A stretch of 64,000 nt of DNA from NCBI GenBank assembly GCA_030765045.1, contig CM060964.1:154967990-155031989 (forward strand). Direction: 5' to 3'. Positions 49,798-64,000 of the stretch are shown in pieces. This DNA is from Tenodera sinensis (Eukaryota > Arthropoda > Insecta > Mantodea > Mantidae). The translations under genes were made by a program, and so were the position numbers. Positions within the stretch are counted from its first letter, which is position 1; every line of letters starts with the position of its first letter. The notes under the pieces are model-generated. The model worked only from the letters and a program-made list of their open reading frames with translations. It did not search any database and had not been told where the DNA came from.

Positions 49798-52700
49798 GTT
49801 CCACCCAACACACATACACATACACCAAAACCGACAACTACCCACCACACATCCACACACACCCAAACCCACACCTACCCACCCAGCACACATCCACATA
49901 CACTAAAACCCACAAATACCCACCACATATCCACACACACCCAAACACTCACCTACCTACCCAGTACATATCCACACACACCTACCTATCCAGCACATAT
50001 CCACACACACCAAAACCCACACCTACCTAGCTAGCACACATCCACATACACCAAAACCCACAACTACCCACCACACATCCACACATACCCAAACCCACAC
50101 CTACCTACCCAGCATACATCCACACACACCCAAACCCACACCTACCTACCCAGCACACATCCACATACAACAAAACTCACAACTACCCACCACACATCCA
50201 CACACACCCAAACCCACACCTACCTACCTAGCACACATCCACACCACCCAAACCCACACCTACCTACCCAGCACACATCCACATACACCAAAACCCACAG
50301 CTACCCACCACACATCCACACACTCCCAAACCCACACCTATCTACCTAGCACACATCCACACACACCAAAACCCACACCTACCTACCCAGCACACATCCA
50401 CATACAACAAAACTCACAACTACCAAGAACACATCCACACACACCAAAACCCACACCTACCTACCCAGCACACATCCACATACACCAAAACCCACACCTA
50501 CCTACCCACCACACATCCACACACACCAAAACCCACAACTACCCAGCACAGAGCCACTCACACCCAAATCCACACCTGCCCACCCAGCACACATCCACAC
50601 ACACCAAAACCGACAACTACCCACCACACATCCACACACAACCAAACCCACGCCTACCTACCCAGCACACATCCACACACACCAAAACCCACAACAACCC
50701 AGCACACATCCACATACACCAAAACTCACACCTACCTACCCAGCACACATCCACATACACCAAAACCCACAACTACCCAGCACACAGCCACTGACACCCA
50801 AATCCACACCTACCCACCCAGCACACATCCACATACACCAAAGCCGACAACTACCCACCACACATCCACACACAACCAAACCCACACCTACCCACGCAGC
50901 ACACATCCACATACACTAAAACCGACAAATAGCCACCACATATGCACACACACCCAAACATGCACCTACCTACCCAGCACACATCCACACACACCAAAAC
51001 CCACAACTACCCAGCACACATCCACATACACCAAAACCCACACCTGCCTACCCAGCACACATCCACATACACCAAAACCCACAACTACCCAGCACACAGC
51101 CACTCACACCCCAATCCACACCTACCCACCCAGAACACATCCACATACACCAAAACCGACAACTACCCACCACACATCCCCACACAACCAAACCCACACC
51201 TACCCACGCAGCACACATCCACATACACTAAAACCGACAAATACCCACCACATATGCACACACACCCAAACATGCACCTACCTACCCAGCACACATCCAC
51301 AAACACCAAAACCCAAACTTACCTAACCACCACACATCCACACACACCCAAACCCACACCTATCCAGCACACATCCACACACACAGGAACCCACACCTAC
51401 CTACCACACATCCACACACACCAAAACCCACACCTACCTAGCGAGCACACAGCCACAGAAACGAAAAACCACACCTACCTACCGCACATCCACACACACC
51501 AAAACCCACACCTACCTGCCCAGCACATGTCCACATTCACCAAACCGCATACCGACCTACCCACCACACATCCAGACACCAAAACCCACACCTACCTACC
51601 CAGCACACATCTACATACACCAAAACCCACAACGGCCCACCACACATCCACATACACCCAAAACAACACCTACTCACATACCACACACCCACACACACCC
51701 AAACCCACACCTACTCAACGACCACACACCCACACACACCCAAACCCACACCTACCTACCCAGCACACATTTACATACACCAAAACCCACAACGACCCAC
51801 CACACATCCACACACACCCAAAACCACACCTACTCACATACCACAGACCCACACACACCCACACAGACCCAAACCCGCTCCTACCTACCCAGCACACATC
51901 CGCATACACCAAAACACACAACTACCCACCACATATCCACACACACCCAAACCCACACCTACTGTCATACCACATACCCACACACATTCAAACCCACACC
52001 TACCTACCCATCACACACCCAAACAAACACCTACTCACCCACCACACATTCACACGCACCCAAACCCACACCTACCTACCCAGCACACATCCACATACAC
52101 CCAAACCCACACCTACCTACCCACCACACATGCACACACACTAAAACCCACAACTACCCTCCACACATCAACACACACCCAAACCCACAACTACCCACCA
52201 CACATCCACACACACCCAAACCCACACCTACCCACCTACCACACATCCACACACACCCAAACCCACACCTACCCACCACACATACACACACCCAAACCCA
52301 CACCTACCCACCGCACATCCACACACACCCAAACCCACACCTACCCACCACACATCAACACACACCCAAACACACACCGACCTACCACACATCCACACAC
52401 ACACCCAAACCCACACCTACCGGTCCAGCACACATCCACATACACCAAAACCCACAACTACCCACCACACATCTACATACATCCAAACCCACAACTACCC
52501 ACCACACATCCACACACACCCAAAACCACACCTACCCGTCACAGATAACCCCCACACACCCAAACCCACACATCACACACACCAACCCACACCTACCCAC
52601 CCATCAAAGACATATACCCAAACCCGCACCTGACCACCCACCACACACCCACTCACACACAAACCCAAACCCTCACCTACTCACCAACCACACATTCACA

Positions 52701-55700
52701 CACACCCAAACTCACACCTACCTACCCAGCACACATCCACATACACCAAAACCCACACCTACCCACCACACATCCCCCCAACACACACACCCAAACCCAC
52801 ACCCACCTACCCACCACACATCCGCACACACACACCAAAACCCACAACTACCCACCACACATCCACATACACCCAAACCCACACCTACCCACCACACATC
52901 CACACCTACAAAACCCACAATTACCCACCACTCATCCACACACACTCAAACCCACAACTACCCCAACACATCCACACACACCCAAACCCACACCTACCTA
53001 CCCACCACACATCCACACACACCCAAACCCACACCTACCCACCCACCACACATACACAGGCACCCAAACCCACCCGACCCCCACACATCCACATACACCA
53101 AAACCCACACCTACCTACCCAGGACACATCCACATACACCAAAACCCACAACTACCTACCACACATCCACATACACCCAAACCCACACCTACCCACCCAC
53201 CACAAATACACACACACAAACCCACACCTACCCAGCACACATCCACATACACCCAAACCCACACCTACCTACCCACCACACATGCACACACACTAAAACC
53301 CACAACTACCCTCCACACATCAACACACACCCAAACCTACAACTACCCACCACACATCCACACACACCCAAACCCACACCTACCCACCACACATCCACAC
53401 ACACCCAAACCCACACCTACCCACCACACATCCACACACACCCAAACCCACACCTACCTACCCAGCACACATCCACATACACCAAAACCCACAACTACCC
53501 ACCACACATCCACATACATCCAAACCCACAACTACCCACCACACATCCACACACACCCAAAACCACACCTACCCATCTCAGATAACCCCCACACACCCAA
53601 ACCCACACATCACACACACCAACCCACACCTACCCACCCATCAAAGACATATACCCAAACCCGCACCTGACCACCCACCACACACCCACTCACACACAAA
53701 CCCAAACCCACACCTACCCACCCACCACAAATACACACACACAAACCCACACCTACCCAGCACACATCCACATACACCCAAACCCACACCTACCTACCCA
53801 CCACACATGCACACACACTAAAACCCACAACTACCCTCCACACATCAACACACACCCAAACCTACAACTACCCACCACACATCCACACACACCCAAACCC
53901 ACACCTACCCACCACACATCCACACACACCCAAACCCACACCTACCCACCACACATCCACACACACCCAAACCCACACCTACCTAACCAGCACACATCCA
54001 CATACACCAAAACCCACAACTACCCACCACACATCCACATACATCCAAACCCGCAACTACCCACCACACATCCACACACACCTTAAACCACACCTACCTA
54101 CCCACCACATATCCACACACACCCAAACCCACAACTACCTACCACACATCGTCATACACCCAAACCCACACCTACCCACCCACCACAAATACACACACAC
54201 AAACCCACACCTACACACCCACCACACATACACACACAAACCCACTCCTACCCACCACACATCCACACACACCCTAACCCACACCGACCCACCACACATC
54301 CACATACACCAAACCCCACACCTACCTACCCATCACACACCCAAACAAACACCTACTCACCCACCACACATTCACACGCACCCAAACCCACACCTACCTA
54401 CCCACCACACATCCACACAGACCCAATCCCACACCTACCTACCCACGACACATCCACATACACCAAAACCCACAACTACCCACCACACATCCACACACAC
54501 CTAAACACACAACTACCTACCACACATCCACACACACCTAAACACACAACTACCCACCACACATCCACATACACCCAAACCCACACCTACCCACCACACA
54601 TCCACATACATTCAAACCCACACCTACCCACCACACATCCACACAGACCCAATCCCACACCTACCCACCACACATCCACACAGACCCAATCCCACACCTA
54701 CCTACCCACGACACATCCACATACACCAAAACCCACAACTACCCACCACACATTCACACAAACCCAAACCGACAATTACCCACCACATATCCACACACAC
54801 CCAAACCCACACCTACCTACCCAGCACACATCCACGCACACCAAAACCCACACCTACCCACCCACCACACATCCACACACACCCAAACCTGCACCTACCT
54901 ACCACACATCCCCACAGACCCTAACAGACATCTACCCACCACACATCCACACACAAGCAAACCCACACCTACCCACCACACATCCACACACACTTAAACC
55001 CACACCTACCCACCACACATCCACACACATCCAAACTTACATCTACCTACCCAGGACACATCCACACACACCAAACCCACAACTACCAGCCCAGCACACA
55101 TCCACATACACCAAAACCCACAACTACCCACCTCACATCCACTCACACCCAAAGCCACACCTACCCAGCACACATGCACACACATCAAGACCTGCACCTA
55201 CCTACCACACATCCACATACACCAAGACCCACAACTACCCAGCACACATTCATACACACCAAAACGCACACCAACCTACCACACATCCACACACACCAAA
55301 ACCCACACCAACCTACACAGCACACATCCACATACACCAAAACCCACAACTACCCAGCACACATCCACACACCCAAACCCACACCTACCTACGCAGCACA
55401 CATCCACACACACCCAAACCCACACCTACCCACCACATATCCACATACACGAAAACCCCCACCTATCTACCCAGTACACATCCACACACACCCAAACCCA
55501 CACGTACCTACCTACCACACATCCTCACACACACACCAAAACCCACACCTACCTACCCAGCACACATCCACATACACCCAAACCGACACCTACCTACCCA
55601 CCACACATCCACATACACCCAAACCCACAGCTACCTACCCACCACGTATCCACACACACCCAAACCCATACCTACCCACCCACCACACATCCACACACAC

Positions 55701-56090
55701 CAAAACCCACACCTACCTACCAACCATACAACCACACACAGCCAAACCCACACCTACCTACCCACCACATATCCACACAACAAAAAACCCACACGTACCT
55801 ATCTACCACACATCCACATACACCCATACCCACACCTACCCGCTCGCCACACATCCACACACACCCAAACTCACACCTACCTACCCACCAGACATCCACA
55901 CAATAAAAAACCCACACCTACCTACCCAGCACACATCCACCTACACCAAACCCACACCTACCTAGCACACATCCACATACACCAAAACCCACAACTACCC
56001 ACCACACATCCACATAAACCAAAACCCCTACCTATCTACCCAGTACCTATCCACACACACCCAAACCCACACGTGCCTACCTACCAACAT
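49569..56090 (+). repeat. Higher-order repeat copy 3, about 6.5 kb
   Basis: Starts with SINE alpha and has the same landmarks as copy 1 (50942, about 51529, 52540 and 53578, 55174). It includes the two CAGATAACCCCC blocks missing one member in copy 2. The right edge is approximate because the next copy does not start with SINE alpha. Sequence diverges from the copy 1/2 junctions after about 56090. Confidence 0.75.
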
Positions 56091-59000
56091 CCACACACAC
56101 ACCAAAACCCACACCTACCTACCCAGCACACATCCACATACACCCAAACCCACACCTATCTACCCACCACACATCCACATACACCCAAACCCACACCTAC
56201 CTACCCACCACATATCTACACACACCCAAACCCACACCTACCCACCCACCACACATCCACACACACCAAAACTCACAACTACCCACCACACATCCACACA
56301 CACCCAAACCCACACCTACCTACCTAGTACACATCCACACCACCCAAACCCACACCTACCTACCCAGCACACATCCACATACACCAAAACCCACACCTAC
56401 CTACCCAGCACACATCCACATACAACAAAACTCACAACTACCAAGAACACATCCACACACACCAAAACCCACACCTACCTACCCAGCACACATCCACATA
56501 TACCAAAACCCACACATACCTACGCACCACACATCCACACCAACCAAAACCCACAACTACCCAGCACACAGACACTCACACCCAAATCCACACCTACCCA
56601 CCCAGCACACATCCACATACACCAAAACCGACAACTACCCACCACACATCCACACACAACCAAACCCACACCTACCTACCCAGCACACATCCACACACAC
56701 CAAAACCCACAACTACCCAGCACACATCCACATACACCAAAACTCACACCTACCTACCCAGCACACATCCACATACACCAAAACCCACAACTACCCAGCA
56801 CACAGCCACTGACACCCAAATCCACACCTACCCACCCAGCACACATCCACATACACCAAAACCGACAACTACCCACCACACATCCACACACAACCAAACC
56901 CACACCTACCCACGCAGCACTCATCCACATACACTAAAACCGACAAATACCCACCACATATGCACACACACCCAAACATGCACCTACCTACCCAGCACAC
57001 ATCCACAAACACCAAAACCCAAACTTACCTAACCACCACACATCCACGCACACCAAAACCCACACCTACCTAGCGAGCACACATCCACAGAAACGAAAAA
57101 CCACACCTACCTACCGCACATCCACACACACCAAAACCCACACCTACCTGCCCAGCACATGTCCACATTCACCAAACCCCATACCGACCTGGCGGCGCCG
57201 TGGCCGAGCGGTTAGCGCGCTCGCCTACCACCTAGGCGGCCCGGGTTCGATCCCAGGGACCCGCATGTGGTATTCGTGGTGGACGAAGCGGCGTCAGGGC
57301 GGGTTTTCTCCGGGTACTCCGGTTTCCCCCGCCATCTCATTCCACCGGTGCTCCATCTTCATGTATCATCAGTGTCACCGCCTGCGATGCCGTAGTAGTA
57401 AAAGCGGGCGTTAAACACTACAACAACCATACCGACCTACCCACCACACATCCAGACACCAAAACCCACACCTACCTGCCCAGCACACATCTACATACAC
57501 CAAAACCCACAACGGCCCACCACACATCCACATACACCCAAAACCACACCTACTCACATACCACACACCCACACACACCCAAACCCACACCTACTCAACC
57601 ACCATGCACCCACACACACACCCACACACACACCCAAACCCACACCTACCTACCCAGCACACATTTACATACACCAAAACCCACAACGACCCACCACACA
57701 TCCACACACACCCAAAACCACACCTACTCACATACCACAGACCCACACACACCCACACAGACCCAAACCCGCACCTACCTACCCAGCACACATCCGCATA
57801 CACCAAAACACACAACTACCCACCACATATCAACACACACCCAAACCCACACCTACTGTGATACCACATACCCACACACATTCAAACCCACACCTACCTA
57901 CCCATCACACACCGAAACAAACACCTACTCACCCACCACACATTCACACGCACCCAAACCCACACCTACCTACCCAGCACACATCCACATACACCCAAAC
58001 CCACACCTACATACCCACCACACATGCACACACACTAAAACCCACAACTACCCTCCACACATCAACACACACCCAAACCCACAACTACCCACCACACATC
58101 CACACACACCCAAACCCACACCTACCCACCACACATCCACACACACCCAAACCCACACCTACCCACCCACCACACATCCACACACACCCAAACCCACACC
58201 TACCCACCACACATCCACACACACCCAAACCCACACCTACCCACCACACATCCACACACACCCAAACACACACCGACCTACCACACATCCACACACACCC
58301 AAACCCACACCTACCGGTCCAGCACACATCCACATACACCAAAACCCACAACTACCCACCACACATCTACATACATCCAAACCCACAACTACACACCACA
58401 CATCCACACACACCCAAAACCACACCTACCCGTCACAGATAACCCCCACACACCCAAACCCACACATCACACACACCAACCCACACCTACCCACCCATCA
58501 AAGACATATACCCAAACCCGCACCTGACCACCCACCACACACCCACTCACACACAAACCCAAACCCACACCTACTCACCAACCACACATTCACACACACC
58601 CAAACTCACACCTACCTACCCAGCACACATCCACATACACTAAAACCGACAAATACCCACCACATATGCACACACACCCAAACATGCACCTACCTACCCA
58701 CCACACATCCGCACACACACACCAAAACCCACAACTACCCACCACACATCCACATACACCCAAACCCACACCTACCTACCCAACACACATCCACACACAC
58801 CAAAACCCACACCTACCCACCCCACATCCACACATACAAAACCCACAATTACCCACCACTCATCCACACACACCCAAACCCACAACTACCCCCTACACAT
58901 CCACACACACCCAAACCCACACCTACCTACCCACCACACATCCACACACACTCAAACCCACACCTACCCACCTACCACACATACACATGCACCCAAACCC

Positions 59001-60490
59001 ACACCGACCCCCACACATCCACATACACCAAAACCCACACCTACCTACCCAGGACAAATCCACATACACCCAAACCCACACCTACCCACCCACCACAACT
59101 ACACACACACAAACCCACACCTACCCAGCACACATCCACATACACCCAAACCCACACCTACCTACCCACCACACATGCACACACACTAAAACCCACAACT
59201 ACCCTCCACACATCAACACACACCCAAACCTACAGCTACCCACCACACATCCACACACACCCAAACCCACACCTACCCACCACACATCCACACACACCCA
59301 AACCCACACCTACCTACCCAGCACACATCCACATACACCAAAACCCACAACTACCCACCACACATCCACATACATCCAAACCCACAACTACCCACCACAC
59401 ATCCACACACACCCAAAACCACACCTACCTACCCAACACACATCCACACACACCAAAACCCACACCTACCCACCCCACATCCACACATACAAAACCCACA
59501 ATTACCCACCACTCATCCACACACACCAAAACCCACAACTACCCACCTCACATCCACTCACACCCAAAGCCACACCTACCCAGCACACATGCACACACAT
59601 CAAGACCTGCACCTACCTACCACACATCCACATACACCAAGACCTACAACTACCCAGCACACATTCATACACACCAAAACGCACACCAACCTACCACACA
59701 TCCACACACACCAAAACCCACACCAACCTACACAGCACACATCCACAAACACCAAAACCCACAACTACCCAGCACACATCCACACACCCAAACCCACACC
59801 TACCTACGCAGCACACATCCACACACACCCAAACCCACACCTACCCACCACATATCCACATACACGAAAACTCCCACCTATCTACCCAGTACACATCCAC
59901 ACACACCCAAACCCACACGTACCTACCTACCACACATCCTCACACACACACCAAAACCCACACCTACCTACCCAGCACACATCCACATACACCCAAACCG
60001 ACACCTACCTACCCACCACACATCCACATACACCCAAACCCACAGCTACCTACCCACCACGTATCCACACACACCCAAACCCATACCTACCCACCCACCA
60101 CACATCCACACACACCAAAACCCACACCTACCTACCCACCATACATCCACACACAGCCAAACCCACACCTACCTACCCACCACACATCCACACAACAAAA
60201 AACCCACACGTACCTATCTACCACACATCCACATACACCCAAACCCACACCTACCCGCTCACCACACATCCACACACACCCAAACTCACACCTACCTACC
60301 CACCAGACATCCACACAATAAAAAACCCACACCTACCTACCCAGCACACATCCACCTACACCAAACCCACACCTACCTAGCACACATCCACATACACCAA
60401 AACCCACAACTACCCACCACACATCCACATAAACCAAAACCCCTACCTATCTACCCAGTACCTATCCACACACACCCAAACCCACACGTA
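56091..60490 (+). repeat. Higher-order repeat copy 4, about 4.4 kb, rearranged
   Basis: Shares the landmarks at 56959 (ATGCACACACACCC), about 57160 (GTCCACATTCACC), about 58437 (CAGATAACCCCC) and 59589 (CATCAAGACCTGC) but lacks the segment containing SINE alpha. It carries SINE beta. The distance between equivalent CATCAAGACCTGC landmarks is 4415 bp (55174 to 59589), against 5828 and 6718 between earlier copies. Differences from copies 1-3 are more frequent. Confidence 0.7.
57191..57426 (+). repeat. SINE beta, tRNA-derived, single insertion in copy 4
   Basis: A tRNA-like head (GCCGTGGCCGAGCGGTTAGC as A-box region, CCCGGGTTCGATCCCAGG as B-box) is followed by a body with GGGTTTTCTCCGGGTACTCC and an end reading GCGGGCGTTAAACACTACAA. 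The 12-bp direct repeat CCATACCGACCT flanks it exactly (57179-57190, 57427-57438). Equivalent array positions near 38998, 45678 and 51547 are uninterrupted. The head is not a functional tRNA gene. Confidence 0.92.
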
Positions 60491-63400
60491 CCTACCTACC
60501 AACATTCACACACACACCAAAACCCACACCTACCTACCCAGCACACATCCACATACACCCAAACCCACACCTATCTACCCACCACACATCCACATACACC
60601 CAAACCCACACCTACATACCCACCACATATCTACACACACCCAAACCCACACCTACCCACCCACCACACATTCACACACACCAAAACTCACAACTACCCA
60701 CCACACATCCACACACACCCAAACCCACACCTACCTACCTAGCACACATCCACACCACCCAAACCCACACCTACCTACCCAGCACACATCCAGATACACC
60801 AAAACCCACAGCTACCCACCACACATCCACACACTCCCAAACCCACACCTATCTACCTAGCACACATCCACACACACCAAAACCCACACCTACCTACCCA
60901 GCACACATCCACATACAACAAAACTCACAACTACCAAGAACACATCCACACACACCAAAAGCCACACCTACCTACCCAGCACACATCCACATATACCAAA
61001 ACCCACACCTACCTACCCGCCACACATCCACACACACCAAAACCCACAACTACCCAGCACACAGCCACTCACACCCAAATCCACACCTACCCACCCAGCA
61101 CACATCCACATGCACCAAAACCGACAACTACCCACCACACATCCACACACAACCAACCCCACACCTACCCACGAAGCACACATCCACATACACCAAAACC
61201 CACACCTACCCACCACTCATCCCCCCAACACACACACCCAAACCCACACCCACCTACCCACCACACATCCGCACACACACACCAAAACCCACAACTACCC
61301 ACCACACATCCACATACACCCAAACCCACACCTACCTACCCAACACACATCCACACACACCAAAACCCACACCTACCCACCCCACATCCACACATACAAA
61401 ACCCACAATTACCCACCACTCATCCACACACACTCAAACCCACAACTACCCCCTACACATCCACACACACCCAAACCCACACCTACCTACCCACCACACA
61501 TCCACACACACTCAAACCCACACCTACCCACCTACCACACATACACATGCACCCAAACCCACACCGACCCCCACACATCCACATACACCAAAACCCACAC
61601 CTACCTACCCAGGACAAATCCACATACACCCAAACCCACACCTACCCACCCACCACAACTACACACACACAAACCCACACCTACCCAGCACACATCCACA
61701 TACACCCAAACCCACACCTACCTACCCACCACACATGCACACACACTAAAACCCACAACTACCCTCCACACATCAACACACACCCAAACCTACAGCTACC
61801 CACCACACATCCACACACACCCAAACCCACACCTACCCACCACACATCCACACACACCCAAACCCACACCTACCTACCCAGCACACATCCACATACACCA
61901 AAACCCACAACTACCCACCACACATCCACATACATCCAAACCCACAACTACCCACCACACATCCACACACACCCAAAACCACACCTACCCATCTCAGATA
62001 ACCCCCACACACCCAAACCCACACATCACACACACCAACCCACACCTACCCACCCATCAAAGACATATACCCAAACCCGCACCTGACCACCCACCACACA
62101 CCCACTCACACACAAACCCAAACCCAAACCCACACCTACCCACCCACCACACATACACACGCACCCAAACCCACACCGACCCCCACACATCCACATACAC
62201 CAAAACCCACACCTACCTACCCAGGACACATCCACATACACCAAAACCCACAACTACCTACCACATATCCACATACACCCAAACCCACACCTACACACCC
62301 ACCACACATACACACACAAACCCACACCTACCCACCACACATCCACACACACCCTAACCCACACCGACCCACCACACATCCACATACACCAAACCCCACA
62401 CCCACCTACCCATCACACACCCAAACAAACACCTACTCACCCACCACACATTCACACGCACCCAAACCCACACCTACCTACCCACCACACATCCACACAG
62501 ACCCAATCCCACACCTACCTACCCACGACACATCCACATACACCAAAACCCACAACTACCCACCACACATCCACACACACCTAAACACACAACTACCTAC
62601 CACACATCCACACACACTTAAAAACACAACTACCCACCACACATCCACACACACCCAAACCCACACCTACCCACCACACATCCACACAGACCCAATCCCA
62701 CACCTACCCACCACAAACCACACAGACCCAATCCCACACCTACCTACCCACGACACATCCACATACACCAAAACCCACAACTACCCACCACACATTCACA
62801 CAAACCCAAACCGACAATTACCCACCACATATCCACACACAGCCAAACCCACACCTACCTACCCACCCAGCACACATCCACACACACCAAAACCCACACC
62901 TACCCACCCACCACACATCCACACACACCCAAATCTGCACCTACCTACCACACATCCCCACACACCCAAACAGACATCTACCCACCACACATCCACACAC
63001 AAGCAAACCCACACCTACCCACCACACATCCACACACACTTAAACCCACACCTACCCACCACACATCCACACACATCCAAACTTACATCTACCTACCCAG
63101 GACACAGCCACACACACCCAAACCCACAACTACCAGCCCAGCACATTTCCACATACACCAAAACCCACAACTACCCACCTCACATCCACTCACACCCAAA
63201 GCCACACCTACCCAGCACACATGCACACACATCAAGACCTGCACCTACCTACCACACATCCACATACACCAAGACCTACAACTACCCAGCACACATTCAT
63301 ACACACCAAAACGCACACCAACCTACCACACATCCACACACACCAAAACCCACACCAACCTACACAGCACACATCCACAAACACCAAAACCCACAACTAC

Positions 63401-64000
63401 CCAGCACACATCCACACACCCAAACCCACACCTACCTACGCAGCACACATCCACACACACCCAAACCCACACCTACCCACCACATATCCACATACACGAA
63501 AACTCCCACCTATCTACCCAGTACACATCCACACACACCCAAACCCACACGTACCTACCTACCACACATCCTCACACACACACCAAAACCCACACCTACC
63601 TACCCAGCACACATCCACATACACCCAAACCGACACCTACCTACCCACCACACATCCACATACACCCAAACCCACAGCTACCTACCCACCACGTATCCAC
63701 ACACACCCAAACCCATACCTACCCACCCACCACACATCCACACACACCAAAACCCACACCTACCTACCCACCATACATCCACACACAGCCAAACCCACAC
63801 CTACCTACCCACCACACATCCACACAACAAAAAACCCACACGTACCTATCTACCACACATCCACATACACCCAAACCCACACCTACCCGCTCACCACACA
63901 TCCACACACACCCAAACTCACACCTACCTACCCACCAGACATCCACACAATAAAAAACCCACACCTACCTACCCAGCACACATCCACCTACACCAAACCC
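60491..64000 (+). repeat. Higher-order repeat copy 5, partial, rearranged
   Basis: Begins like copy 4 (CACACGTACCTACCTACCAAC). It then repeats segments of copies 1-4 in a shortened order, including a block near 61546 that also occurs near 58986, and the CATCAAGACCTGC landmark at 63221, 3632 bp after the one at 59589. It is truncated by the window end and has no SINE. Confidence 0.65.

Larger units (their letters stand above)
34205..64000 (+). repeat. Giant C/A-rich tandem array (satellite), continues past the window
   Basis: About 29.8 kb of tandem units, interrupted only by SINE insertions and with almost no G on the plus strand. Measured between successive CACACATCC starts, units are 37 bp (for example 36665 to 36702) or 41 bp (36702 to 36743). 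The 41-bp form has an extra CTAC step (ACCTACCTACC against ACTACC). A form with ACATACACCAAAACCC and one with ACACACACCCAAACCC often alternate, giving a 78-bp dimer. From 37024 the array is organised in higher-order units of several kb. All basic units point the same way. The first few hundred bases (34205-34560) are much more irregular than the interior. No centromeric, telomeric or named satellite family is recognised. Confidence 0.95.

Noticed and set aside
37024..57426. tRNA genes at the heads of the in-array SINEs
   Set aside because: A- and B-boxes are present, but each head is followed by a SINE body and tail, and the acceptor ends do not close as in a functional tRNA.
34278..63964. 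Dozens of long open frames (up to 834 codons) on both strands across the array
   Set aside because: They result from a nearly G-free strand and from 37/41-bp units that shift frame each time. All three frames give the same kinds of peptide, so there is no sign of selection on one frame.
34205..64000. CRISPR array
   Set aside because: Repeats are adjacent and degenerate with no unique spacers, and the DNA is eukaryotic.
34205..64000. Telomeric repeat array
   Set aside because: The minus strand is G-rich, but the units are 37/41 bp and contain no tandem TTAGG or TTAGGG.

Overview
The window is metazoan nuclear DNA. It contains transposons of animal families, SINEs with tRNA-like heads, and one recognisable spliced exon, and no prokaryotic gene organisation. 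The transposon repertoire (DUF659-type hAT, piggyBac, Tc1, several mariners, RNase H-bearing non-LTR elements, a Mutator-like fragment) and the AT-rich left half suggest an arthropod, possibly a chelicerate. The species cannot be fixed from the sequence.

Left part, 1-34,192: a transposon graveyard with little host coding sequence. From left to right it holds: a decayed Mutator-like transposase (minus); a hAT element of about 5.15 kb (1317-6468) that carries a foldback element and a nearly full-length piggyBac element (1926-4423) nested inside its broken transposase gene; a Tc1 element (6784-8938); a mariner (11181-12466) sharing its target TA with a 1-kb foldback element (12469-13468); a SINE with clean target duplications (15068-15316); a non-LTR 3' fragment; a 714-bp foldback element (17331-18044); a cluster of tRNA-derived repeats (20.2-22.2 kb); a probable non-LTR gag remnant; one exon of a SID-1/SIDT-family membrane protein (23928-24072), the only host coding sequence I recognise; two adjacent mariners (24131-26170); a 47-bp SINE stub; a second hAT transposase relic (minus, 29.7-31.1 kb); and an RT/RNase H relic (32.1-33.9 kb) broken by an AAT microsatellite.

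Right part, 34,205-64,000 (runs off the window): one uninterrupted tandem array of about 29.8 kb. Its plus strand is made almost only of C, A and T. The basic units are 37 and 41 bp, often alternating as a 78-bp dimer. They are organised into higher-order units of roughly 6.7, 5.9, 6.5, 4.4 and more than 3.5 kb. Three consecutive higher-order units begin with the same SINE copy (37024, 43700, 49569). A different SINE (57191-57426) sits in only one unit, with empty sites in the others, which gives a relative history of amplification. Long His/Pro/Thr reading frames across the array follow from the lack of G on that strand and are not counted as genes.

No intact protein-coding gene is supported. 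Every transposase carries stops or frameshifts. The piggyBac copy is the best preserved, with two visible lesions: a stop at codon 3 and a frameshift before its C-terminal cysteine-rich domain.
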